Positions 9,583 to 18,580 of a DNA stretch of 64,000 nucleotides are shown here, in pieces (position 1 is the stretch's first letter; each line of letters starts with the position of its first letter). Source of the stretch: Pedobacter sp. PACM 27299 (GTDB lineage Bacteria > Bacteroidota > Bacteroidia > Sphingobacteriales > Sphingobacteriaceae); contig NZ_CP012996.1 of NCBI RefSeq assembly GCF_001412655.1, positions 1 to 64,000 of the forward strand, written 5' to 3'. The notes beneath the pieces were generated by a model. The model did not search any database. It saw nothing but the letters and a program-made list of their open reading frames with translations, and had not been told where the DNA came from. A program made the position numbers and the translations under genes.

Positions 9583-12500
9583 TTAGAAGCCTAAGTTAAT
9601 TCCGAACGTATATGTACGTGGCACAGGATTGGTATTAAAATCAACTCCTGGAGCTCTATTCTGGCTTGAGTTTGTAGAGTAGCTTGTAGCCAATTCTGGA
9701 TCAAGACCTGAATATCCCGAAATAACAAATGCATTTTGAACCTGAACATAGAACCTAAGGTTGTTAATGTTTAGTTTCTTCACCAAGTCAGCAGGCACTG
9801 TATAACCTAAGGAAAGATTCTGCGCTCTCAAGAAGCTAGCATTCTCAAGGAAACGGCTGTTAAGATTTCCTGATAATAGGATAAAGTTATCTTTTCCGTA
9901 TACCAATTTTGGAACATCTGTAAGTTGTCCTGGAGTAGTCCATCTTTCTAAAATCTCCACACCATTATTTAGGAACTTCTGATTACTAAGTGCTTCTTGT
10001 TTAGTGTAGTTATACACTTTATTACCTCCAGAGAAGGTTAACATAATACCTAGATCAAATTGTTTATAGGTGAATGTATTATTCAAACCACCAAACCAGG
10101 TAGGATTTGCATTACCAAAAGATCTTTTATCAGTTTCTGTAAGTGCTGCAGCCGCTCTAGTCAAGTCACCAGGGTTACCATCATTATAATAAAAATACTT
10201 ACCACTTGTGATATCACCTTGGATAATTTCACCATTATGATTTTTCCACAATGGATTTCCATTTGCAGAGTTCACTCCAATAGACTCATAACCATAAAAC
10301 TCACCAATTGAAGAACCTACTTTAGTAATGTTATAAGTATTAATCAATGGTGCATTATTGTTTGATAAAGCCAGAACTTCGTTTTTAATAAAACTTAGGT
10401 TCAAACTGGTATTCCATGAGAAATTATCGTTTTTAATGTTCAGACTGCTTACGGAGAACTCCCATCCTTTATTCGTCATTTTTCCAACGTTAGTGGAGAT
10501 GCTATTATTAGGAACACCTAATGAAGAAGGAGTTGGTGAATTAAGAATTAAATTATCAATATCATTCTTGAAGTAATCAACACCAAGCTGGATTCTGTTA
10601 TTAAACATAGAAGCGTCTAAACCAATATCCATTTTTTTACTGGTTTCAAAACGCAAATCCGGATTACCTAATCTAGCATATCCTAATCCACTATTTAAAC
10701 CATATTGAACTGGTCCGTATAGACCTGCATATGGAAACGCACCAATATCTGTATTACCTACTTTTGCGTAACCACCTCTTATTTTTAAATCATTAATGAA
10801 TGAAAGTCCTTCAGCATTCGCAAAGAAACTTTCTTTCGAAATTCTCCATCCAACAGAGGCACCTGGTAAAAGAGCACTTTGATGACCGATTGGTAAAGAA
10901 GAGATCCTATCATTTCTTAGTGATGCAGAAAGTAAGTATTTATCCATGTAAGAATAACTTAATCTTCCGAATACTGAGGTGTAACCTGTTGGGGTATTAC
11001 CACCACCAAAGAATTGGTTTTGGAAGGTATCCGAAATAATGTTCCCACTTGTTCCAAAATAAGGATTTGAAATTCCAGTTCCAGATGCAAGGATATATCT
11101 TGCTTTGGTTTTCTGAATTTCCATACCACCTACAACATCAAGTTTATGATCTCCAAAAACTTTAGAATAGCTTAAAAAGTTTTGCCAGTTGTATCTGAAA
11201 GTAGGTTGCATGTATTGACTTACGATACCATTACGTCCTTTTCCATCACCGTGAAGTGGATTCCAATATTGGTAATCTTCCACATTAAGGTGATTGATAC
11301 CGATTTGTGTAGTCGCGGTTAAGCCTTCGGCTAATTTAAGTCTTGCAAAAGCATTACCCGTAAGGTTCAATCCTTGTGACTGATAGATATTATTCGCTAA
11401 GATATAAGAAACGTTAGGATAAAAATCATCAATCGACGTTAGATTCGCTCCTTCACCTAAAACGTTATTTTCGAAATCAACATTATACGTTCCATCTGGA
11501 TTTTTAACACGAACATTTGGTAATGCTCTAATTGCAGAAGCAATGTTTCCTGATAAGGCAGAAGATCCTTCACCTGTGTTTAATCCTTGATTGAAAGTAT
11601 AAGATACAGACGTATTTACCCCTAAAGTAAGGTAGTCATTAAATGCTTTTTGTTCTAATTTAGTACGGAAGTTATACTTACGCTGTGCATTACTAATGGT
11701 TGTTCCTTTCAAATCAGCAAAGCCTAAAGACACGTAGTAATTTGTTTTTTCAGTTGCACCACTTACAGATAATGCATGGTTTTGTTGAAATCCAGTTCTG
11801 AAAATCTGATCCTGCCAATTTGTGTTCACGATAGATCCATCTGGATTTTTCTCTAAAACAGCATAATCATCAGTTTCGCCAATGTTGTGTAATTTCTCAT
11901 TTGCAATTTCAACGAATTGCTCTGCATTCAATAAGCTAAACCTTTTTGATGCTGTAGCAAGCGCAAACCAAGAATCATAAGAAATTTTTGCAGCACCGGT
12001 TTTACCTCTTTTGGTGGTAATTAAAATTACACCATTAGCTGCTCTTGAACCATAAATAGCTGTAGCGGCTCCATCCTTCAAGACATCATAACTTTCAATG
12101 TCATTAGGATTGATATCACCCAGTGGATTATACGGAGTGATTACTCCTTGATCTCCAGCGATATAAGGAACCCCATCAACTACATAAAGAGGATCTCCAT
12201 TACTTGAAATAGAGTTCGTTCCACGAATACGAATACGTGCTGGCTGACCTAAAACACCACTGGTGTTAGTCACCTGAACCCCAGTTACCTGACCAGCTAA
12301 TTGCTTGTCAAAACTTGGACTTGCTAGGTTTTTAATAGCCTCACCCTTTACTGACCCAACGGATCCTGTAATGTCTTTCCTTACCTGAGTTCCATAACCA
12401 ACCACAACAACCTCATTTAGGTCCTTGCCATCTTCAGCTAAAGTCACGTTAATTACTCCAGACCCTGGAATTGGTCTTGTAACTGTTTCATATCCTAGAT

Positions 12501-12720
12501 AAGAGAATTCTAATGTCGCGGATGAAGGAGCGGTAACTGAATATTTACCATTAGCACCAGTTTGTGTGCCACCTTTGCCTCCAACAATTCTTACAGTTAC
12601 TCCCGGTAGTGGTTTACCATCCGACTTGTCTGTAACTGTACCAGTAACTGTCCGATCCTGAGCAATCGCAGAGCCTGCGATAAAAATCAGAATGAACAAA
12701 CTTTGTAAAAGTTTTTTCAT
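9583..12720 (-). CDS. SusC/RagA-type TonB-linked outer membrane transporter
   Basis: Complete, 1045 residues. Signal peptide 1-20, nearly identical to that of the other susC genes here; CarboxypepD-regulatory-like domain 23-98 (GKPLPGVTVRIVGG, LEFSYLGYE); VVVVGYG at 104-110; plug signatures RIRIRGTNS, PLYVVDGVPY and DIESYDVLKDGAATAIYGSRAANG; then a barrel ending in TFGINLGF. The plug resembles that of the partial susC at the left edge more than that of the 7689 gene. It is followed by its susD after 18 nt. Probable role: TonB-driven uptake of a glycan or peptide fragment across the outer membrane. Confidence 0.94.
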   Translation of the reverse strand: MKKLLQSLFILIFIAGSAIAQDRTVTGTVTDKSDGKPLPGVTVRIVGGKGGTQTGANGKYSVTAPSSATLEFSYLGYETVTRPIPGSGVINVTLAEDGKDLNEVVVVGYGTQVRKDITGSVGSVKGEAIKNLASPSFDKQLAGQVTGVQVTNTSGVLGQPARIRIRGTNSISSNGDPLYVVDGVPYIAGDQGVITPYNPLGDINPNDIESYDVLKDGAATAIYGSRAANGVILITTKRGKTGAAKISYDSWFALATASKRFSLLNAEQFVEIANEKLHNIGETDDYAVLEKNPDGSIVNTNWQDQIFRTGFQQNHALSVSGATEKTNYYVSLGFADLKGTTISNAQRKYNFRTKLEQKAFNDYLTLGVNTSVSYTFNQGLNTGEGSSALSGNIASAIRALPNVRVKNPDGTYNVDFENNVLGEGANLTSIDDFYPNVSYILANNIYQSQGLNLTGNAFARLKLAEGLTATTQIGINHLNVEDYQYWNPLHGDGKGRNGIVSQYMQPTFRYNWQNFLSYSKVFGDHKLDVVGGMEIQKTKARYILASGTGISNPYFGTSGNIISDTFQNQFFGGGNTPTGYTSVFGRLSYSYMDKYLLSASLRNDRISSLPIGHQSALLPGASVGWRISKESFFANAEGLSFINDLKIRGGYAKVGNTDIGAFPYAGLYGPVQYGLNSGLGYARLGNPDLRFETSKKMDIGLDASMFNNRIQLGVDYFKNDIDNLILNSPTPSSLGVPNNSISTNVGKMTNKGWEFSVSSLNIKNDNFSWNTSLNLSFIKNEVLALSNNNAPLINTYNITKVGSSIGEFYGYESIGVNSANGNPLWKNHNGEIIQGDITSGKYFYYNDGNPGDLTRAAAALTETDKRSFGNANPTWFGGLNNTFTYKQFDLGIMLTFSGGNKVYNYTKQEALSNQKFLNNGVEILERWTTPGQLTDVPKLVYGKDNFILLSGNLNSRFLENASFLRAQNLSLGYTVPADLVKKLNINNLRFYVQVQNAFVISGYSGLDPELATSYSTNSSQNRAPGVDFNTNPVPRTYTFGINLGF

Positions 12721-12765
12721 AAAAAAATAAATTTAGGTTAGTTAATAATAGATGAATATAGGCAG
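12721..12765 (-). promoter_or_regulatory. leader and probable promoter of susC (12720)
   Basis: Holds TTAGGTTAGTTAATA at 12733-12747 (plus strand) and the box TGAATATAG at 12753-12761, the same pair of elements in the same order as upstream of the 18162 gene. The stretch next to the ATG is A/T only and has no Shine-Dalgarno. Conservation is direct; function is inferred. Confidence 0.5.
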
Positions 12766-13457
12766 TTTGGTTACCATAATATCACTCTAATTATTCTGCA
12801 ATAAACAAATGACAATTTAATGACCATAATATTCTGTAACAAAATCCACAAAAAACAGACTAAAACCTCTATTAATTTGCTAGAAAAGCACTTTTGCAAT
12901 ATAAAATACCAAAAAACAGAAATCAATTTATTGCCTTGTATTTTTATGACAAAAAATGACATTTATATCGAATGAGATCAATTTTAAAGGTTTTCTAAAG
13001 AAAACAAGAACAAGAGATAACGGCTTTGGAGAAGGAAAATCATGGGCAGCTTCCATAGAAAAACAACACAACACCAACAACAACAACAACCTTCAGGGAT
13101 AAAAATGGGCTAGATAATTTTAAAAATGAACTATTTAATCCAGCTTTCCGCACTGCGGGTTTTGAACCTCATTTCTTTTAAAAATTATGTACACCTAGCG
13201 CTACAAAGTACTTTAATACCACCAAAAACTAGGTTTATGTGCATATAATTGTCAGAAATAGTATTGTATTGTGCAACTTGTAAAACCTTGATACTTTATT
13301 AAAATAAAAGAAAAGATAGAACCAATAATGAAAATCACATTAAAAATTCATTTTCAAATACAAATCTATTAACATTAAGTTAACCATAACTCCCCTTCCA
13401 TTTGAACAAAGAACATCTTCGTTCTAGGGCAAATTTCTCCACTTAAAAAACAAAAAA
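12766..13457. other. long AT-rich intergenic region, no gene recognised
   Basis: Nearly 700 nt between the susC leader and the terminator of the previous operon. It contains five tandem CAA triplets at 13075-13089 and a small CCGC-ACT-GCGG hairpin near 13149-13159 followed by GTTTT on the plus strand. A 63-codon frame at 12771-12962 on the minus strand looks like chance AT-rich sequence (Phe, Ile, Leu, Val-rich, no start context). I see no homology to a gene, RNA or mobile element. Confidence 0.4.
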
Positions 13458-13479
13458 GGCGTCCATTTTCACGGACGCC
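13458..13479 (-). terminator. intrinsic terminator of susCD operon 18162-13506
   Basis: GGCGTCC (13458-13464) pairs perfectly with GGACGCC (13473-13479) over an 8-nt loop. A run of six A at 13452-13457 gives TTTTTT immediately after the hairpin on the minus strand. It starts 26 nt beyond the stop of the lipoprotein gene. A textbook rho-independent terminator. Confidence 0.9.
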
Positions 13480-13505
13480 CTTTCAGAATTATTTAAAGGA
13501 ATTAA

Positions 13506-14954
13506 CTATCGTGTACCACCGGCCCACCATACATTCTCAGTTTTTACATATTGACCATTGCCGTAAGCATTCTTAACGTTATTGTTAGTGGTCACATCAC
13601 TGCTGCCATAAGTAAAACGTAATGGGAATTCAGACGGTTTTGGATTAGCTAAAACAATAAAGTTATCGCCCATCGCTTTCAACCTGCGGTAATCATTATA
13701 AGACTCAATTGCCTCATCATCATAGAAAGCAAGGTACTTCTGAACCATAATCTCCTTTGTAGGGTTCTGGTCAAATAAAGCTTTCACATGATCAGCATAG
13801 TAAGTATTCGCAGCAGCTGACGTTAGCCCTACTTTAACAAAAGCAGCGCTAATACCAGCCTTTAAAGCCGTCTCAGCATTACCACGATCACCCAATCTGG
13901 CATAAGCTTCTGCTTTTAAGAACTGAAGCTCATGGAAACTCAATAGGTTAACAGCGCCAGCAGGATCAAGTAATCCTGAAATACCATAACGCTCCTGCAC
14001 TTGACTAGGTGCACCATTTGGCGCAAATTCCAAAGGAATTGGGTTTTTCTTAGGATAAGCCTTGAAAAATACATCATCACGTGGATCTGTTCTATCTACC
14101 AATTTTTCATGTAAGCTCTGACTTGCACCGAAATAATCACGATCGCTGTAGAAGCTATACAAAGGGTTAACGGTAGAACCGCCATTGAATTTAAATGCTG
14201 CTTGTTCAGATGCTGAAGCAAAGGATTTATTTGCATCATCAATTACTTCCTGATATTTAGCAGACCTGAAAGAAAGACGCATTTTATAACGAGCTTTTAA
14301 TCCTTGAGCCATTTTAACCCATAGTTCGTTCTTTCCAGCGTACAATAAATCCTGGCCAGCCATTGAAGGGAACACACTTGTTTTTTGAAGATTTACGATT
14401 GCATCATCCAAAAATCTCATAATGTCTCCGTAGATCGCTTCCTGTTTATCCAGTTTTGGCTGAAAAATCACAGCTGGCTGAAGTGCTTCAGACCATGGAA
14501 TATCACCCATTAAATCTGTCTGGATTGCAAGGTTATAAGCAGACAAAATCTGAGCAACACCCAGTGCCTGATAATTTCCTGCCTCAGATCCACCTGGAGA
14601 ACATTTTCCAATCACCGCCTTTAGATTCAAAAGGTTAGTGTAAGTTGAGCTCCATGCGTTGTCATAAGTAGAAGAAGAAAAAGGTTCTGCTATTCTGATC
14701 TCTGCGTTGAACATCTGGCCGTAAATACCAACCTGTTGCTCCATATAAATTGCAGAATAGAAGGCGTAATCACTTCCTGTTACTTTAAATGCACTCGATA
14801 CAATCGCATCAGTCAACACAAAGCGCGCAGGTGCAGTAATCGGGTTATTTCTATCCTCATTGATTCTGTCCATCACATCTTCTGAACAAGAGGAAAACAC
14901 AACGGTCGTTAAAAGTAACGCCAGTCCTGTCTTTTTTATATTTTCTAATATCAT
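13506..14954 (-). CDS. SusD/RagB lipoprotein of the SusD-like 2 branch
   Basis: A 482-residue lipoprotein. The signal has a VFSSC lipobox with Cys23, then DRINEDRNNPITAPARFVLTDAIVS, characteristic of the Bacteroidota branch annotated SusD/RagB-family (SusD-like 2) and distinct from the two SusD proteins earlier in the window. Other family features are YSAIYMEQQVG, LMGDIPWSEAL, WVKMAQGLKARYKMRLS and LHELQFLKAEAYARLGD in pieces. It starts 13 nt after the stop of its susC and is closed by the terminator at 13458-13479. The substrate is unknown; the next gene upstream of the operon is a secreted peptidase, so peptides are a possibility. Confidence 0.9.
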   Translation of the reverse strand: MILENIKKTGLALLLTTVVFSSCSEDVMDRINEDRNNPITAPARFVLTDAIVSSAFKVTGSDYAFYSAIYMEQQVGIYGQMFNAEIRIAEPFSSSTYDNAWSSTYTNLLNLKAVIGKCSPGGSEAGNYQALGVAQILSAYNLAIQTDLMGDIPWSEALQPAVIFQPKLDKQEAIYGDIMRFLDDAIVNLQKTSVFPSMAGQDLLYAGKNELWVKMAQGLKARYKMRLSFRSAKYQEVIDDANKSFASASEQAAFKFNGGSTVNPLYSFYSDRDYFGASQSLHEKLVDRTDPRDDVFFKAYPKKNPIPLEFAPNGAPSQVQERYGISGLLDPAGAVNLLSFHELQFLKAEAYARLGDRGNAETALKAGISAAFVKVGLTSAAANTYYADHVKALFDQNPTKEIMVQKYLAFYDDEAIESYNDYRRLKAMGDNFIVLANPKPSEFPLRFTYGSSDVTTNNNVKNAYGNGQYVKTENVWWAGGTR

Positions 14955-14967
14955 GATTTACTAATTA

Positions 14968-17900
14968 TTAAAATGTAAGGTTTAAACCCATACCGAAAGT
15001 AGACGTTTGAGGAACTGAGAAACGCTCGAATGCTCCACCCATATTTGTATTACCTTGAGAAGACTCAGGATCGAAATTTGGCAATTTAGACCAGATTAAG
15101 ATGTTACGTGCAAAAGCAGAAACGCTTAAGTTCATTTTGTTGAACTTCGGAACTTTGTAGCTGAACACCAATTCTCTCATTTTTACAAATGAAGCATCAT
15201 AGATGAAGGCTTCATCAATGTTACCCAACACATTTGAATACAGCATTTCATAAGCATAAGAATCTGAAGCACCACCTCTAACGATATCATTAGCGGATCC
15301 ATCAGCTTTCACACCTGGATAGATAAATGGAGTTGTACGATCTTCTGTAGCTTTACCCATACCATAAGTATTCATTAGACCATTACTTCCAGAATAAATT
15401 GAACCCCCGTTTTTCCACTCAAAAGTAGTACTTACAGAGAAACGTTTGTAACGGAATGCCGCATTACCACCTAAAAGGAATTTAGGAGAAACACTACCGA
15501 TCACACCTGGCTCACCTGCTAAAGGCATACCATAATCATCCGCGTTTTTATCTTCCTGAATAAGAACGTTTCCGTTTCCATCTCTTAAGAAAGTACCACC
15601 ATAAATTACAGGGAACTTATCTCCTACACCTGCACGTACTTGTGGAGTAGTGAAACCACCTAAGAAAATACTTTCTACACCAGGAGCTAACTCATCTACA
15701 TAGTTGTCAATTTTCGTGAAATTGAAACCGATGTTAAAGTCAATATCTTCCTTTTTCACAGGATTGATATTTAAGGAAATCTCATGCGCATTGGTGTGGA
15801 TTTTTCCACCATTCATGATGATTTGACTTGCACCAGAGGAACCTCCAAGAGGAACAGGGAAAATCTGATTTTTTACATCTTGTCTAGAGAAGGTATAGTC
15901 AATGGTGAATAAGTTATTCAATACCCTTGCTTCAAAACCAACCTCCTTAGAGATGGTATTCTGAGGCTTAAGGTCTTTATTGTATAATGTTCCATCAGGT
16001 GTATAAGCCGTAGTTCCGTCAATAGGATAATTAACAGGATCATTACGCCAGAAACCGCCACCATAACTAGGTGTGCTGTAATAGTTCATCAAATATTTAC
16101 CCGCCTGACCAACTTCAGCATAAGAAGCTCTTAATTTTAAGAAGTTAAGTACCTCATTCTGCTTCAATCCGTCCAGCTCAGTAACAATAAAGCCTAAGGA
16201 TGCTGAAGGATATACAAAGGAACGGTTACCTCTTGGCATACTCGAAACAATGTCATTTCTTCCTGTTAAGTCCAGGTATAACATGCCTTTATAGGCTAAG
16301 TTTACGCTAGAGAAGAAACCTACCGTTCTGTATCTGTTTTTAGATTCAGTAGCATTTCTAGTGGTGGTATTGTCGATATGTTTCCAACCACCAAAGTTGA
16401 AGTTCAAACCGGTTTCATCATATCTTTTCAAATTCTGGTCATTGATCTCATTACCCAATAAAGCAGTTAAGCTGAAATCATCAGAAAGTTTAACCGCATA
16501 ATTAGCCGTTAACAAAGAGTTATAAGTTGCAACAGTAGCACCATAATTATTGATCGAACCAGCCTTACCAGCATTTCCGTATCCAAAAATATCCTGGTAA
16601 TTTGAGGCGTAAGAATCTACACCCAATTGATATTTAACAAAGAACTTAGAATCTCTTCCCCAGTTTACTACAGGATTGAAATTCACATAACCATTTCCAA
16701 AGAAACGGTTCGTACGCTCATTAAACACGTTGTTTTCCATACCCCAATAAGGGTTATTGAAAGTTAATGAACGGTAGTTGATCTGTGTATATGGATCACT
16801 TGGAATATGATTTGGAATTCCTTTTAAGTTGTAATTTACCGGAGCAGAATAAACAGTACCCAATAAAGCATCATTTCCAGCAGAAGCTTTATCAATATCA
16901 GACTGTACATAGTTTCCAGAGAAACCTATTTTCCATGCTTTATTTAGATTGGTTTCTGCCGCAACTTTAGCATTATATCTCTCCATTGAAGTAGAAGAAA
17001 TAATACCTGTTTGGCTGGAGTTACCTATACCAATGGAAAAGTTACCGGTTTCAGTTGCCTGAGCTACATTTACTGAATTGTTGAAGGTTCTTCCAATATC
17101 GAAGAAATCTTTAACATTGTCGTATTTGGTCGGAGTTGCCCATGGATCCAGACCTGCCTGTGCCAATTGCGGCACATAGTATTGACCTGGGTGTAAGCCA
17201 CCTACAGTATAGATGTTGTCTTTACCCTGTGTATTTCCACCATATAGCGGACTATTTGGAAGATCCTCGACTCTTGGTCCCCAAGACATAGATGTATTTG
17301 GAGCAAATTGACCATCACTACCCTGCGCATAAGTACTCTGCAATTCTGGCTTGCGTGAAATCCTGTCTAATGCGAAACTAGAGTTAAAAGTAACTACTGG
17401 TTTTCCTTTAGCCAATCCTTTACCACTTTTAGTCGTGATCACAATTACACCATTTGAAGCACGAATTCCATATAATGCTGAAGCAGCCTGACCTTTTAAA
17501 ACGCTCATGCTCTCGATATCATTTGGATCTAAATCCACAGAGCGGTTTGCAATATCAGATCCTGTTACACCATTTCCCGTAGAGAAATCAGCAGTAGAAG
17601 AAATCGGCATTCCGTCAATTACGTATAGAGGACTGTTGTCGCCAGTAAATGATCTCGCTCCACGTACAACCACGTTTGCAGAAGCACCTGGCATACCACT
17701 TGAAGGCTTAATCTCTACACCTGACAATTTACCTTGTAAAGACCCAACTAAACTTGGGTTAGATGCTTTTGTTAAATCCTCACTTTTTAAGGTCTGAACA
17801 TTGTAGGCCAACGCTTTTTTCTCGCGTGAAATACCCATTCCTGTAACCACAACCTCAGAAAGTAATTTTGAATCAGCTACCAAAGCAACATTAATCACAT

Positions 17901-18162
17901 TAGAAGATAATGGACGTAATTGCGTTAAATAACCTAAATAAGAGAACTCTAATTCTGTTGCGGATGAATTTACCTTTACGGTATATTTACCATCTCCGCT
18001 TGTTTGTGTACCCCCTTGGGTACCCTTAATCCTAACTGTTACTCCTGGAAGTGGCAAGCCATCTCCTTTGTCAGTAACCGTCCCACTGATTGTCCTTTCT
18101 TGTGCCATCGCTGATCCCGCGATAAACATCAAAATGAACAAACTTTGTAAAAGTTTTTTCAT
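14968..18162 (-). CDS. SusC/RagA-type TonB-linked outer membrane transporter
   Basis: Complete, 1064 residues. Signal peptide 1-20; CarboxypepD-regulatory-like domain 23-98 (GLPLPGVTVRIKG, LEFSYLGYL); VVVTGMGISREKKAL from residue 105, a form usual in SusC proteins paired with SusD-like 2 lipoproteins; plug signatures VVRGARSFTGDNSPLYVIDG and DIESMSVLKGQAASALYGIRASNG; barrel ending in GMGLNLTF. It therefore differs in plug sequence from the other three transporters while sharing their signal peptide and leader. The susD follows after 13 nt. Confidence 0.94.
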   Translation of the reverse strand: MKKLLQSLFILMFIAGSAMAQERTISGTVTDKGDGLPLPGVTVRIKGTQGGTQTSGDGKYTVKVNSSATELEFSYLGYLTQLRPLSSNVINVALVADSKLLSEVVVTGMGISREKKALAYNVQTLKSEDLTKASNPSLVGSLQGKLSGVEIKPSSGMPGASANVVVRGARSFTGDNSPLYVIDGMPISSTADFSTGNGVTGSDIANRSVDLDPNDIESMSVLKGQAASALYGIRASNGVIVITTKSGKGLAKGKPVVTFNSSFALDRISRKPELQSTYAQGSDGQFAPNTSMSWGPRVEDLPNSPLYGGNTQGKDNIYTVGGLHPGQYYVPQLAQAGLDPWATPTKYDNVKDFFDIGRTFNNSVNVAQATETGNFSIGIGNSSQTGIISSTSMERYNAKVAAETNLNKAWKIGFSGNYVQSDIDKASAGNDALLGTVYSAPVNYNLKGIPNHIPSDPYTQINYRSLTFNNPYWGMENNVFNERTNRFFGNGYVNFNPVVNWGRDSKFFVKYQLGVDSYASNYQDIFGYGNAGKAGSINNYGATVATYNSLLTANYAVKLSDDFSLTALLGNEINDQNLKRYDETGLNFNFGGWKHIDNTTTRNATESKNRYRTVGFFSSVNLAYKGMLYLDLTGRNDIVSSMPRGNRSFVYPSASLGFIVTELDGLKQNEVLNFLKLRASYAEVGQAGKYLMNYYSTPSYGGGFWRNDPVNYPIDGTTAYTPDGTLYNKDLKPQNTISKEVGFEARVLNNLFTIDYTFSRQDVKNQIFPVPLGGSSGASQIIMNGGKIHTNAHEISLNINPVKKEDIDFNIGFNFTKIDNYVDELAPGVESIFLGGFTTPQVRAGVGDKFPVIYGGTFLRDGNGNVLIQEDKNADDYGMPLAGEPGVIGSVSPKFLLGGNAAFRYKRFSVSTTFEWKNGGSIYSGSNGLMNTYGMGKATEDRTTPFIYPGVKADGSANDIVRGGASDSYAYEMLYSNVLGNIDEAFIYDASFVKMRELVFSYKVPKFNKMNLSVSAFARNILIWSKLPNFDPESSQGNTNMGGAFERFSVPQTSTFGMGLNLTF

Positions 18163-18270
18163 AAAAATAATAAAATTAGGTTAGTTAATAGGGGCTGAAT
18201 ATAGACATAACATGCTATGCGAGCATCATAAAAAACCCTCAAATTAGCCTTAAATGACTGTTTTTTGACA
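18163..18270 (-). promoter_or_regulatory. leader and probable promoter of susC (18162)
   Basis: Contains TTAGGTTAGTTAATA at 18176-18190, TGAATATAG at 18196-18204, and further upstream GACTGTTTTTTGACA at about 18257-18271, similar to the sequence 90-100 nt upstream of the 7689 gene. The middle part has an imperfect palindrome (ATGCTATGCGAGCAT, near 18211-18225). Assignment as promoter and possible operator is inferred from these repeats. Confidence 0.5.
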
Positions 18271-18580
18271 AAAAACCCAAATGGTTTAAAAAATATAACA
18301 ACTCAAAAACAATATTTAATTTTGAATTATTCATTTTTGGAGAATTTTATTTTCTTAGCAATAGCTTAGATGCGCTAAATCCTTTTTTTAAACTGAAAAA
18401 ACAGTTTTTAATTATATTTCATGATTTATGTAACAAAATCACACAATCGTAGTCGCAAAATCACAAAATTGCCAAATCTTCCACATATATGAGTAAATGT
18501 GGCTATTGATAAATTAATGAAATTTGATATTAGCTACTTAAAACGAAGAAGAATCGGGAGATTGAGCAGAAATACCTTAG
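18271..18580. other. AT-rich spacer between peptidase stop and susC promoter
   Basis: About 310 nt with no recognisable gene or RNA. No convincing terminator for the peptidase gene was found here: there is no GC-rich inverted repeat followed by a T-run on the minus strand. Long A and T runs dominate. Confidence 0.35.

Noticed and set aside
12771..12962. 63-codon minus-strand frame in the intergenic region
   Set aside because: Composition reflects AT-rich DNA, there is no start context or homology, and it lies upstream of a susC promoter.
13149..13163. CCGC-ACT-GCGG-GTTTT as a plus-strand terminator
   Set aside because: Only four base pairs, a 3-nt loop, and no plus-strand gene upstream.
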